Shown piece after piece: positions 27,337 to 35,959 of a stretch of DNA of 64,000 nucleotides (within the stretch, counting starts at the first letter, position 1; the number at the start of each line of letters is the position of its first letter). The stretch lies in the NCBI GenBank assembly GCA_947454705.1, contig CANGKZ010000006.1:118644-182643 (forward strand), given 5' to 3'. The notes beneath the pieces were generated by a model. It was not told the DNA's origin. It was given only the letters and a program-made list of their open reading frames with translations, and ran no database searches. Source of the stretch: Verrucomicrobiota bacterium. Lineage in GTDB: Bacteria > Verrucomicrobiota > Verrucomicrobiia > Limisphaerales > UBA9464. Position numbers and translations under genes: made by a program.

Positions 27337-27450
27337 CGCTGCCGCCTCCGATCGCAGTGATTTTTCCGTCCGTGTCCCCCCTCCAGAGGGCTTTTGGTTC
27401 CGGTTTGGTTTTTACTCGCGGCGGATTGAGGGCGTGGTTGGCTCTTGGGC

Positions 27451-27981
27451 ATGAAACTTTCCGAACTCCACATTGGGATGAACGTGGTACACCCGGCTTA
27501 CGGATCGGGTGTGGTCAAGGCCCTCAATGAACACGCCGCCGAGGTGTTGTTCATCGACGGGCTCAAACCGGTGGAACCTGAATCGAGCGGATTGACCCCG
27601 GCCGAACCGCAAGCCGGGTTGTCCGGACTGAGCCTGCCGCTGTCACAACTCATCGAGCAGACGGTGGCTGCGCTGGCGGATCGTCTGGGGCTGGAAAAAC
27701 CGGATGATCGCGTGAAGGAGCTCGCGCCGAAATGGCGTGGAGGGAAGCTGGTGCTGCATCCCCACGATCCGGCGCTGGCCACGAAGGAGATCGAGCTCGA
27801 GGTGCTGTTCCACAAGATCGTGATGGTGCGGAACAACCTGCGCGTGCTGGAGCAGAAGGTGAACGCGAGCGAAACGCTGACCAGTGCCGACAAGTTCGAC
27901 TGGCAGCAATACATCACCCGCTGCTACGGATCGCTCACCACCTTCAACCTCCTGTTCAAGGAGAAGGAAGATCAGTTCTGA
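27451..27981 (+). CDS. Conserved hypothetical protein with CarD/SH3-like N-terminus
   Basis: The 176-residue protein starts MKLSELHIGMNVVHPAYGSG, resembling the small SH3-like (CarD N-terminal or RapA) module in which a VxHPxxGxGxV strand pair is typical. Residues about 60-75 are a Gln/Leu helix. The remainder (KWRGGKLVLHPHDPALATKEIELEVLFHKIVMVRNNLRVLEQ) looks helical. No catalytic residues are evident. From memory, similar proteins occur across Verrucomicrobiota without known function. An in-frame TTG two codons earlier is a weaker start. Confidence 0.72.
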   Translation: MKLSELHIGMNVVHPAYGSGVVKALNEHAAEVLFIDGLKPVEPESSGLTPAEPQAGLSGLSLPLSQLIEQTVAALADRLGLEKPDDRVKELAPKWRGGKLVLHPHDPALATKEIELEVLFHKIVMVRNNLRVLEQKVNASETLTSADKFDWQQYITRCYGSLTTFNLLFKEKEDQF

Positions 27982-28048
27982 ACCGCGGACGAGACCGCGG
28001 GGGAGCTCGCAGATTGAAGCTGGCAGATGGGGAACTCGGAGCTCGATC

Positions 28049-28083
28049 GGGCTTTGGACCTTGGACCTGGGACTTTGGACTTC
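28049..28083 (+). repeat. Degenerate TTGGACT heptamers
   Basis: CTTTGGACC, TTGGACC, GGGACTT, TGGACTT read as four or five decayed copies of the TTGGACT unit, immediately upstream of the convergent pucG-like stop. It suggests an old array losing its periodicity. Confidence 0.55.
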
Positions 28084-28093
28084 GGTCCAAGAA

Positions 28094-29308
28094 TCAATAA
28101 CAGGCGTGTGCTTCGAGGACTCCGTCGGAGGTTGGGCGGAAGCCGTGGAGGCGGAGTGCGGCGTGGAGGCTGGCGAGGGTCTGGAGGACGCAGTCTTTGC
28201 GCGCGTTGTAGCCCATGGTGCCAATGCGCCAGATCACGCCGGCCAAAGGTCCGAACGAGGTTCCAATTTCGATCCCGAAATCCTCCAGCATCGTTTGCCG
28301 GACCGCCTCGCCGTGGACGCCGTCGGGAATGAAGACGCCGGTCACGTTGCGCATCGTGTTCGCGGAGTCGCCGTAGAGCTTCAGCCCCATGGCCGTGAGT
28401 CCGGTGCGCATCGCGCGATGATTCAGGGCATGGCGTTCGAAGGCTGCTTCGAGCCCTTCCTCCAGCAGGATGCGGGCGCATTCGTGCGCCGCGTAGAGCA
28501 TGGAGGTCGCCTCGGTGTGGTGATTCAATCCCTGTTCCCAGTAGGCAAGGATCATCGCGAGATCGAGGTAGTTGCTCGGAATCCGCGGTCCGGTGCCCGG
28601 GGTGAATCCCGCAGGACGAATGCCCGCTTCCACATGCCAGCGGGTTTGAATCCGTTCAACCATTGCATCGCTCAGGGTGATCGGCGAAATGCCGGAGGGT
28701 CCACCGAGGCACTTCTGCAATCCGACCGATACGGAATCGAGGCTCCACGCATCGACCCGCAACGGTTGTCCACCAATCGAAGCGGTGGCGTCCACGTAGC
28801 TCCAAACCCCGTGCTCGCGGCAGAGCGGCCCGAGCCATTCGAGCGGCTGGCACATGGTGGTGGAGGTGTCGCCCTGGCAGATGGCCAGCAGCTTCGGCCG
28901 GTGGGTGCGAAGCGCGTCGGCGATCTGATCGCGCGTGAACACGGTTCCCCATGGAGTTTCGATCGATCGAACGTCGGCTCCGCAGCGGGACGCGATCTCG
29001 CAGAGCAGATGGCCGAATCGACCAAAAATGGGAACGAGCACCACATCGCCCGGCTCGATGAGGGAGACCAAAATTGATTCGATGCCGGCGCGCGCCGTGC
29101 CGTCGACCAACAGGGTGGAACGGTTTTTGGTCTCAAAAACCTGCCGGTAGAGTTCCTGGGTTTCGCGCATGTAGGCGCGGAACTGCGGATCATACTGTCC
29201 CAGGAGTGGGGCCGACATCGCCCGAAGGACCCGGGGATCGGCATTGATCGGGCCCGGGCCCATGAGCAGGCGGGCGGGCGGATTCACGGAACGGACGGAG
29301 GACGGCAT
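28094..29308 (-). CDS. pucG: (S)-ureidoglycine-glyoxylate aminotransferase (PucG-like)
   Basis: This 404-residue PLP enzyme belongs to the class V alanine-glyoxylate/serine-pyruvate aminotransferase family. GPGPINADPRVLRAM opens the fold, QGDTSTTMCQPL (about 145-156) is the PucG-type active-site loop, YVDATASIGG carries the PLP-contact Asp, and VGLQKCLGGPSG has the Schiff-base Lys. PucG transfers the amino group of ureidoglycine to glyoxylate, giving oxalurate and glycine. Its location directly downstream of uricase on the same strand, within a purine degradation locus, favours PucG over a photorespiratory-type enzyme. Confidence 0.87.
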   Translation of the reverse strand: MPSSVRSVNPPARLLMGPGPINADPRVLRAMSAPLLGQYDPQFRAYMRETQELYRQVFETKNRSTLLVDGTARAGIESILVSLIEPGDVVLVPIFGRFGHLLCEIASRCGADVRSIETPWGTVFTRDQIADALRTHRPKLLAICQGDTSTTMCQPLEWLGPLCREHGVWSYVDATASIGGQPLRVDAWSLDSVSVGLQKCLGGPSGISPITLSDAMVERIQTRWHVEAGIRPAGFTPGTGPRIPSNYLDLAMILAYWEQGLNHHTEATSMLYAAHECARILLEEGLEAAFERHALNHRAMRTGLTAMGLKLYGDSANTMRNVTGVFIPDGVHGEAVRQTMLEDFGIEIGTSFGPLAGVIWRIGTMGYNARKDCVLQTLASLHAALRLHGFRPTSDGVLEAHACY

Positions 29309-29331
29309 GGCGGATTCGCTGGGATTCGGGT

Positions 29332-30174
29332 TCAGCGCGTGACAGTGGCGGAAATGTCGCCGTGGGGATTGGGAGCGGGATAGAAAATCTCGTTCTCGTT
29401 GGTCATCCCGAAGCGCGCGAGATCGTAGGAGAAGTAATGCAGGTTCGGCAGACGGAGCGTGACCTGATCGAGCTCCGGCACGCGCTCAAGCGCCAGCGAT
29501 GCCATTTGAAACAAGGTTTCCTGCACGGCACGGCTGTATCGGGTGGCGAACACTTCGAGGAACGCTTCTCGGACGAGGGTGTGGACGCGATTGAAGTCGT
29601 CGGGCAGCCGCTGGAATCGCCACGTGCCATGGAGTCGGGTGGCCATGATGCGATCGGTGGTTTCGGGAAGCGTGGTGAACTCGCACTTGGGGAATCCGAC
29701 GAATCCCGAACCGGTGGATTTGAGGATCTCGAATTCGGAAATGCCGGCCGAGACCACGGGTTCTCCGGTTCGATCGGCTTGAATCATCGCCGTGCGAAGG
29801 CCATTGCCGGATCCCTGAAATGCATGCGGCTGCGGCACGCCACCGAGCTCCATCCGATCCCAGCTGCGTTCCTGAAGCTCCAGGGTGATTCCGGAAAAGG
29901 AGGAGTATTTGTCGAGGAAATGACGGGCGAGGCGGAGTCCGAACGCCTCGATGCCATCGAGCCGGAATTGATCGCGGGCGAGTGCGTAGATGGTGTTCTT
30001 GATCGTGTCGGTGGGCACGGTGGTGGCGTTGTTGCCTTCGAGAAACGCACTGGAAAAGTCGCCGGTGACCAGCGCGGAGACCGTGATTTCCTTCACGGTA
30101 TGGATGGGGCCATCGCGAAAGATCTTCAACAGGCCCACCGCAGATTTGCCGTATTGACTGTGGAGTAGGTGCAT
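29332..30174 (-). CDS. uox: Urate oxidase (uricase)
   Basis: The protein (280 residues from ATG 30174, HLLHSQYGK) is a cofactor-free uricase that oxidises urate to 5-hydroxyisourate. The charge-relay Lys is at residue 10 (QYGKSAV). NNATTVPTDTIKNT (about 48-61) carries the catalytic Thr, and LPNLHYFSYDL near the C-terminus carries the third relay residue, His. These are the Lys-Thr-His triad of known uricases. Extension to an earlier ATG (30270) would add 32 residues into the divergent neighbour. It is divergent from the HIU hydrolase fusion, with 76 bp between start codons, and is followed by pucG after 23 bp. Confidence 0.94.
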   Translation of the reverse strand: MHLLHSQYGKSAVGLLKIFRDGPIHTVKEITVSALVTGDFSSAFLEGNNATTVPTDTIKNTIYALARDQFRLDGIEAFGLRLARHFLDKYSSFSGITLELQERSWDRMELGGVPQPHAFQGSGNGLRTAMIQADRTGEPVVSAGISEFEILKSTGSGFVGFPKCEFTTLPETTDRIMATRLHGTWRFQRLPDDFNRVHTLVREAFLEVFATRYSRAVQETLFQMASLALERVPELDQVTLRLPNLHYFSYDLARFGMTNENEIFYPAPNPHGDISATVTR

Positions 30175-30250
30175 GCGAAGGGATGCGCGCGGTTGCGAGT
30201 TTCGCTGGGTCAGGCGAAAACGGCCGCATTTTCCGGCCTTTTCTTCTCCC

Positions 30251-31117
30251 ATGGCTTTGGACCTTGTCACGCTGAATCAGTTGCCATTCCACGAATTCGT
30301 CACCGTGACCGCTCCTCTCTTCGAGCATTCCCCGTGGATTGCGGAGCGTGCGGCATCCCTGCGTCCGTTTGCCTCGATCGGGGAATATTACGCGCATTTG
30401 ATCGTCATCGTGGCTCAGGCGAGCGCGGGCGAGCAGTTGGCGTTGATTCGCGCTCATCCGGATCTCGCCGGAAAACTGGCCATCGCCGGCGAGCTCACCG
30501 ATCACAGCCGGTTGGAGCAGAAATCCGCACGCCTTGATCAGCTCACGCCGGAACAGTTCCGGGTGATGACCGCGTTGAACGAGGAGTACCGTACCAAATT
30601 TGAGTTCCCGTTTGTCATTTGCGTCCGCGATCACGCGCAGGAGGGGATCTTTGAAGCCTTCCGCCGCCGGGTGGCGAATGATCGCGCCGCAGAGATGACC
30701 GAAGCGTTGCGGCAGATTGGTCGCATCGCGTGGCACCGGCTGCAGGCGTTGATGTCATCCAAACCGATTCAACTCAGCACGCACGTTCTCGATGTCTCCG
30801 TGGGACGCCCGGCCGCGGGAGTGCGGTTGAGCCTGTGGCGATTCGAAGGCGGGGAGTGGAAGCGTCTTCTTGAGACGGTGACCAATGCGGATGGACGGAC
30901 CGATGTTCCGCTTTTGGTGCAGTCCGAACTGGTGCCCGGAGGATACGAATTGCGGTTTCAGATCGGGGCCTACTTCGCGGCCCGCGGCGTTTCCGGCGGT
31001 AGCCCTCCGTTTCTGGATGAGATTCCGGTCCGTTTCGGAATTTCCAGCGGGGGTGAACCGATCCATGTACCTCTTTTGGTAACTCCCTGGGGGTATTCGA
31101 CCTACCGTGGAAGTTGA
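30251..31117 (+). CDS. Bifunctional OHCU decarboxylase / 5-hydroxyisourate hydrolase
   Basis: A single 288-residue chain fuses the two enzymes that turn 5-hydroxyisourate into S-allantoin. Residues about 1-165 are OHCU decarboxylase: IRAHPDLAGK contains the catalytic His, HSRLEQKSARLDQL the Glu, and FEFPFVICVR the structural strand. Residues about 175-288 are HIU hydrolase (transthyretin-like): LSTHVLDVSVGRPA with His, and the terminal IHVPLL...YSTYRGS, whose YRGS tail is diagnostic. This order is the same as in plant allantoin synthase. The allantoate gene starts inside its 3' end (11-bp overlap). Confidence 0.95.
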   Translation: MALDLVTLNQLPFHEFVTVTAPLFEHSPWIAERAASLRPFASIGEYYAHLIVIVAQASAGEQLALIRAHPDLAGKLAIAGELTDHSRLEQKSARLDQLTPEQFRVMTALNEEYRTKFEFPFVICVRDHAQEGIFEAFRRRVANDRAAEMTEALRQIGRIAWHRLQALMSSKPIQLSTHVLDVSVGRPAAGVRLSLWRFEGGEWKRLLETVTNADGRTDVPLLVQSELVPGGYELRFQIGAYFAARGVSGGSPPFLDEIPVRFGISSGGEPIHVPLLVTPWGYSTYRGS

Positions 31118-32408
31118 TCGCGCATCCAGGCCGATTGATCCAGGGATTCTGGCCCGGTTGCAGGCTCGTCTCGACGAGCTCGGCGGCATCAGCGAGGAGC
31201 CGGGCCGCCTCACCCGGTGGTTTCAATCCGATGCCATGCGCCGGGTGAACCAGCGGATGATCGAGTGGGGAACGGCGGCGGGCCTCGTTCCTACGGTGGA
31301 CGCGATCGGAAACGTTCGGCTTCGCCGGGATTCCGCGGTGGTGCCGACTCCAGGCGTTCCCCGGCCCTTGCTGGTGCTGGGGTCGCATCTCGACACGGTT
31401 CGCGATGCGGGACGGTTTGATGGCCCCCTTGGAGTGCTCACCGCCCTGGCGTGCGTGGAGCAGCTGCAGGCGTGGGGAAAAGTGCCTCCGTTCGATGTCG
31501 AGGTGGTCGGGTTTGCGGATGAGGAGGGCCTGCGATTTCAAACCGCGTATCTGGGGAGCGCGTTCTACATCGGCCAATTTCAGGAGGCCTGGCTGGGGCT
31601 TCGAGGGGAGGAAGGCGTGACATTGAGGGAGGTGTTGTCGCATGAGGGCGGTGTCGCCGAATCGGTGCTGGCCGCGCAGCGAACGCCGGACGGGTTGATC
31701 GGCTACCTCGAGGTGCACATCGAACAGGGGCCGCATCTGGAGTCTGTGGACCGAGCGGTGGGCGTGGTTTCGGCCATCGCGGCGCAGACGCGGGCGCGTC
31801 TGCTGTTCACCGGACGTGCGGATCATGCAGGGACCACGTCGATGGAGCTTCGGCGCGATGCCTTGTGCGCCGCTGCAGAGTGCATTCTTGCGGTGGAGGC
31901 GAAGGCGCGGTCGGTGGATGGAATGAGAGCGACCGTGGGACAGATTGCCGTCGAACCGTCGGCCAGCAACGTGGTGCCCGCCACGGTGACCCTCAGCCTC
32001 GATATCCGCCACGCCGTGGATGCGGTGCTGGCAGCGGCGGTCGAACAGCTCAAACTTGAAACCGCGCGGCTCGCGGCCGTTCGTGGCATTGGGCTCCGAT
32101 GGGAGATACTGCAGGAAGGCACAGCGGTGCCGATGGATGAACACCTGTCCGCAGTTCTCCGTTCAGGCGTCGAGCGGGTGCAGAGGGATGTACCGGTTTT
32201 GGTCAGCGGTGCGGGACATGACGCCGCCGTGATGGCCCGTGTGTGTCCGGTGGCCATGCTGTTTGTCCGCTGCCGGGGCGGGGTGAGTCATCATCCGGAT
32301 GAGTTTGCGTCGCCGACGGACATCGCTGCGGGCCTGTCGGTCCTTGCCGATGCGGTGTGCCGGCTGGCCGATGGGGATGTTGCCGTGAGCGGGAAAGGAA
32401 TCCGTTGA
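31107..32408 (+). CDS. allC: Allantoate amidohydrolase, M20-family
   Basis: The 433-residue zinc/manganese hydrolase belongs to the M20 amidohydrolase group that includes allantoate amidohydrolase, ureidoglycolate hydrolase and N-carbamoyl amino-acid hydrolases. Motifs: GSHLDTVRDAGRFDGPLGV (metal His and Asp), FADEEGLRFQTAYLGS (catalytic Glu), HIEQGPHLE, GRADHAGTTSMELRRDA and GGVSHHPDEF (last metal His). It would convert allantoate to ureidoglycine, CO2 and ammonia. The GTG start at 31107 overlaps the fusion gene by 11 bp, and its stop overlaps the allantoinase ATG by one base, so the three are tightly coupled. AllC specificity comes from context. Confidence 0.88.
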   Translation: MEVDRASRPIDPGILARLQARLDELGGISEEPGRLTRWFQSDAMRRVNQRMIEWGTAAGLVPTVDAIGNVRLRRDSAVVPTPGVPRPLLVLGSHLDTVRDAGRFDGPLGVLTALACVEQLQAWGKVPPFDVEVVGFADEEGLRFQTAYLGSAFYIGQFQEAWLGLRGEEGVTLREVLSHEGGVAESVLAAQRTPDGLIGYLEVHIEQGPHLESVDRAVGVVSAIAAQTRARLLFTGRADHAGTTSMELRRDALCAAAECILAVEAKARSVDGMRATVGQIAVEPSASNVVPATVTLSLDIRHAVDAVLAAAVEQLKLETARLAAVRGIGLRWEILQEGTAVPMDEHLSAVLRSGVERVQRDVPVLVSGAGHDAAVMARVCPVAMLFVRCRGGVSHHPDEFASPTDIAAGLSVLADAVCRLADGDVAVSGKGIR

Positions 32409-33721
32409 TGAGCTCATTCGATTGCGTGATCCGGGATTCGCGTGTGGTGACTCCCGACGGCGTTATCCCGGTGGACGTGGGGATCGCGGAGGGAGCGATT
32501 GCTGCGATGGCGGCGTCCTTGAGCGGATCTGCGCGCGAGGAACTGGATGCCTCCGGGTGCCTGCTGGTGCCGGGGATGATTGACGCGCACGTTCATTTCA
32601 ACGAACCGGGCAGAACCGAATGGGAGGGCTTTGCCACGGGGTCCGCAGCGGCTGCGGCGGGCGGGGTGACGACGGTTTTTGACATGCCCCTGAATTCCTC
32701 TCCGGCGACGGTGACCGTGGAGGCGTTTGATCAGAAAATCAGGTGCAGCCAGCAGCACAGCCGGGTTCGGACGCGATTGTGGGGCGGATTGGTACCGGGG
32801 AATTTCGATCAGCTTGCGCCGCTCGCGGAGCGCGGGGTGGTGGGGTTCAAGGCGTTCATGTCGAACAGTGGAATCGAGGAGTTCTCGAGGTCCGATGCCG
32901 CCACGTTGCGCGCCGGGATGAAGATCATCGCCGGACTGCCGGGGATGTGTCTGGCCGTCCATGCGGAGGACGAAGCGTTGACTGCGCGACTCGGTGAGCA
33001 GGCGCGATTAACGGGAGCAACGGATCCGCGTGGGTTTGTGGCCTCGCGTCCTATTGAAGCGGAGTTGCTGGCGATTCGTGAAGTGCTCGATCTTGCCGCG
33101 GAAACCGGTTGTCCGCTGCATGTGGTTCACGTGAGTTGTCCCGAGGGATTGGCGCTGATTCAGTCGGCAAAGCGCGCGGGTGTGGATGTCACGGTCGAGA
33201 CCTGTCCGCATTATTTGATGTTCACGATCGAGGATCTGGAACGGCTCGGGGCGCTGGTCAAGTGTGCGCCTCCGTTGCGTGATGAAGCCACCCGGTCAGG
33301 ACTGTGGGCCTGTGTGGCGCGAGGGGAAGTGGACACGATTGGATCGGACCATTCCCCGTGTCCGCCTTCGATGAAGTCGGGGCGACCGTTCGCCGAGGCC
33401 TGGGGCGGGATTTCAGGCGTTCAGCATTCCCTTCCGTTGATGTATTCGGAGGGGCTGTCCCGGGGGATCGATCTGGTTCTAATTGCCTCCCTGTTGAGCG
33501 CGAATGCGGCCAGACGATTTCATCTGGATCCGGCTCTGGGGCAGATCCGTCCCGGAGCGCCGGCGGATTTGTGTCTTCTGCGGCCGGGTCGCGGAACGCC
33601 AATCCAACGGGATCAACTGCTCGACCGTCACCGCCATTCGCCCTACGTCGGAACGAGTCTCGCCTGGGTGGTTCGTCGGACCTTTGTCGCAGGGAAAACG
33701 GTGTTTGAGTCTGCGGAGTAA
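32408..33721 (+). CDS. allB: Allantoinase
   Basis: This 437-residue amidohydrolase opens the hydantoin ring of allantoin to allantoate. The metal ligands of the dihydroorotase-like TIM barrel are visible: DAHVHFNEPGR, the carboxylated Lys in KAFMSNSG (about 155), AVHAEDEALT, VVHVSCPEG and GSDHSPCP (Asp). ATG 32408 is preferred over an upstream in-frame start because it makes a TGATG stop-start junction with the allantoate gene. It is the last gene of the plus-strand uric-acid operon and is convergent with the Rieske oxygenase gene. Confidence 0.94.
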   Translation: MSSFDCVIRDSRVVTPDGVIPVDVGIAEGAIAAMAASLSGSAREELDASGCLLVPGMIDAHVHFNEPGRTEWEGFATGSAAAAAGGVTTVFDMPLNSSPATVTVEAFDQKIRCSQQHSRVRTRLWGGLVPGNFDQLAPLAERGVVGFKAFMSNSGIEEFSRSDAATLRAGMKIIAGLPGMCLAVHAEDEALTARLGEQARLTGATDPRGFVASRPIEAELLAIREVLDLAAETGCPLHVVHVSCPEGLALIQSAKRAGVDVTVETCPHYLMFTIEDLERLGALVKCAPPLRDEATRSGLWACVARGEVDTIGSDHSPCPPSMKSGRPFAEAWGGISGVQHSLPLMYSEGLSRGIDLVLIASLLSANAARRFHLDPALGQIRPGAPADLCLLRPGRGTPIQRDQLLDRHRHSPYVGTSLAWVVRRTFVAGKTVFESAE

Positions 33722-33753
33722 ACGAAAAGCGGGACGGCCGAGACCCGGGCGAA

Positions 33754-34845
33754 TCAGTAGGAAACCGTGGGAGACGCTGGGGTCGCTCCGCGGGCGCGTT
33801 CCAGGGATGGGTAGGCATCGCCGCCGGTCCAGCCGTGCACTTCGGCCTCCCCGAACTCCTTGAACTTCGCGAGGAGTTGACGGCGCATGAGGAGCCCGGG
33901 TTCGTCGGAGGCCATGTGAACCTCGTCGCGTCGCTTCAGATCGACCGGGGTATCAAAGGTGGTTGATTCGAGAATCGCCCGATCCTCGCTGACCACGGCG
34001 CGGTCGAAGGCGATGACATCTGCCGCGCGGGTCTGCACCTCGGTGTCGTTGCGGAAGGCGATCTGCACAATCTGTGAGCTGGAATCGTCGATCGGGGTGG
34101 CCGCGGTGAAGATGGTGTGGACGAGTCCGGTGGGGTACTGCATGCGCAGTTTTCGACAGAACGGCATCCACCAGATTCCGGTGTTGTTCCGAACCGTTTC
34201 GGCCTGGGCGATGCCGGTGGAGAGCTGACCGAGCTTGTTGTTTCGCACGGGCACGACCGTCCGCATGGTGAATCCAAACCCGTCGGCAAAGGGCTCGAGG
34301 TCCATCTTGCTGGGCTGTGGAGCTTCGAGTTTTCCGAAGGTTTCCTTGTGGACGAAGCTGAAGTGGGCGTTGTCGAAGGAGTTCTCCATGAGACGAAGCC
34401 CGCTGCACTTCCATGGCTCATAGAACTCGTAAATCCTGCGGAAGCCCGGCGTGGAATCCTCCTCAAGAATGGGAATGTCGGTGAGCGGCGCATCGAGCGA
34501 GACCCACACGTAGCCGTAGCGGACTTCGGAGTGGAAGTGTTGGACGCAGATGCGCCCGGAGTCGCCGTCTTCCTTCTGCGGCACGCGGGTGCACGTGCCT
34601 TCGCGGTCGAAGGACCAGCCGTGGTACCCGCAGCGCAGTTCCTCACCCTCGACCCATCCGCGCGAGAGTTTTGCATGCCGGTGCGGGCAGCGGTCGCGGA
34701 CCACGGACACAGCTCCGGAGGCGCTTTTCCAGAGCACCAATTCAACGCCGAGGAGGGTGAAGGGCTGGGGGCCCTGATCCAATAATAATACCGGCATCAC
34801 CGGGTACCAAAACCGCCGAAGAAGGGGCTGTTGGGTCACCAGCAT
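33754..34845 (-). CDS. Rieske-type ring-hydroxylating oxygenase, possibly purine hydroxylase (HpxD-like)
   Basis: The 363-residue protein has an N-terminal Rieske [2Fe-2S] domain (CPHRHAKLS, then CGYHGWSFD after 17 residues) and a C-terminal catalytic domain with a mononuclear iron site (NSFDNAHFSFVHKE, about 150-163). Family members hydroxylate aromatic rings using a reductase partner. In Klebsiella, HpxD/HpxE, a Rieske system, oxidises hypoxanthine in place of xanthine dehydrogenase. The flanking uricase pathway suggests a similar role here. No HpxE-like reductase lies in the window, so a shared reductase is needed. Substrate is inferred, not shown. It is divergent from the binding-protein gene. 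Confidence 0.85.
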   Translation of the reverse strand: MLVTQQPLLRRFWYPVMPVLLLDQGPQPFTLLGVELVLWKSASGAVSVVRDRCPHRHAKLSRGWVEGEELRCGYHGWSFDREGTCTRVPQKEDGDSGRICVQHFHSEVRYGYVWVSLDAPLTDIPILEEDSTPGFRRIYEFYEPWKCSGLRLMENSFDNAHFSFVHKETFGKLEAPQPSKMDLEPFADGFGFTMRTVVPVRNNKLGQLSTGIAQAETVRNNTGIWWMPFCRKLRMQYPTGLVHTIFTAATPIDDSSSQIVQIAFRNDTEVQTRAADVIAFDRAVVSEDRAILESTTFDTPVDLKRRDEVHMASDEPGLLMRRQLLAKFKEFGEAEVHGWTGGDAYPSLERARGATPASPTVSY

Positions 34846-34960
34846 AGGATATAATTATAACTATCAAAAACGATTGTGAGCCGGTTGTCAGTTGGGTTAG
34901 TAACTGAACGCGGTAATTGAATCAGGAGCACTGGTTCACCGCAATTTCAAAGCATTCATT
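34846..34960. promoter_or_regulatory. Divergent AT-rich promoter region of the Rieske and binding-protein genes
   Basis: The 115-bp gap between divergent starts has an AT-rich patch (34850-34870) containing TATAATTATA, unusual in this GC-rich DNA. On the minus strand a TATAAT lies only 8-14 bases before the Rieske ATG, so a very short or leaderless transcript is possible. I found no convincing -35 box or operator. Confidence 0.4.
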
Positions 34961-35959
34961 ATGCGAGCCCACTTCAGGCTGCTGGTAGTTTTCCTTCTTC
35001 TAATCCTGCATCAGGCCTCGGCGACGGCGGATCCTGCTCGCCCCAAGCTCAAGCTGTTTCTCCACTGGTACGCGGAGGCGGATGACGGCGGGTTTTACGC
35101 GGCGCTGGAGAACGGCTACTGGCGGGAGGAGGGGCTCGATGTGGAGATCGTGCAGGGTGGACCGAATCCGAACATCGAGATGCACGTGAGCACCGAGCCC
35201 GCGACACTCGGAATCGTGCCGGCGGACAAGGCGCTGCTCGGTGCGGCGCGCGGGCTCCCGCTGGTGGCGTTCATGCCGTTCTACCAGCACGATGCCCAGG
35301 CGATCATGGTTCACGCGAATTCCCCGGTGAAGTCACTCGCGGATCTTTCGGGTCGGAGGGTTGCGGTGACCTTTGGCGCGACCTTCTTCACCTATCTGCA
35401 AAAACACTACCGCTACCAGAACACGACGGTGCTGCCGTACACAGGAACGGTGGCGAACTTCATCCGGGATCCGGAGTACATTCAGCAGGCGTTTCCGCAT
35501 GCGGAGCCGTTCTACGCGAAGCAGCAGGGGGTGGATTCGCGATGCATTCTGGTCAGCGAGAGCGGGTTTGATCCGTACCGCGTGGTGGTGGCCCCGCAGA
35601 AGATGGTGTCGGGACGTCCCGAGTGGCTTCGGGCGTTTTCGAAGGGGGCGTATCGCGGATGGCTGGAGTTTTATCGCGATCCGAAGCGGAGCCTGGATGC
35701 GATTCAGAAGCTGAACACCACGGCGGATCGTCCCGGATTGGAATTTGCGGTTCAGGAGATCAAGCGATACCGATTCCTTCAGGGGCGGGCGGACCGCGGG
35801 GAATCCTTCGGGAAATCCGATCCGGCCCGATGGAAGGCGTTGAACGATCAGCTGGTCACGGCTGGGCTCATTCCCAAGCCGATCGACCTCAAGTTGGCGG
35901 TGAGTGATGAATTCGCGCCGGCAAAACTCGGAGTCGATGTTTCCTCCCTCTCCCGATGA
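34961..35959 (+). CDS. ABC transporter substrate-binding protein, NMT1/THI5-like
   Basis: The 332-residue product has a cleavable signal peptide (hydrophobic about residues 6-18, ending near HQASATA) and an NMT1/THI5-like periplasmic-binding fold: LFLHWYAEADDGGFYAALENGYWREEGLDVEI is the family opening. Family members bind pyrimidine or purine-like ligands such as thiamine precursors, riboflavin or nucleobases. It overlaps the 8-oxoguanine deaminase gene by an ATGA, so a purine ligand is likely. No permease or ATPase gene is present nearby, so it must rely on transport subunits encoded elsewhere. Confidence 0.86.
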   Translation: MRAHFRLLVVFLLLILHQASATADPARPKLKLFLHWYAEADDGGFYAALENGYWREEGLDVEIVQGGPNPNIEMHVSTEPATLGIVPADKALLGAARGLPLVAFMPFYQHDAQAIMVHANSPVKSLADLSGRRVAVTFGATFFTYLQKHYRYQNTTVLPYTGTVANFIRDPEYIQQAFPHAEPFYAKQQGVDSRCILVSESGFDPYRVVVAPQKMVSGRPEWLRAFSKGAYRGWLEFYRDPKRSLDAIQKLNTTADRPGLEFAVQEIKRYRFLQGRADRGESFGKSDPARWKALNDQLVTAGLIPKPIDLKLAVSDEFAPAKLGVDVSSLSR

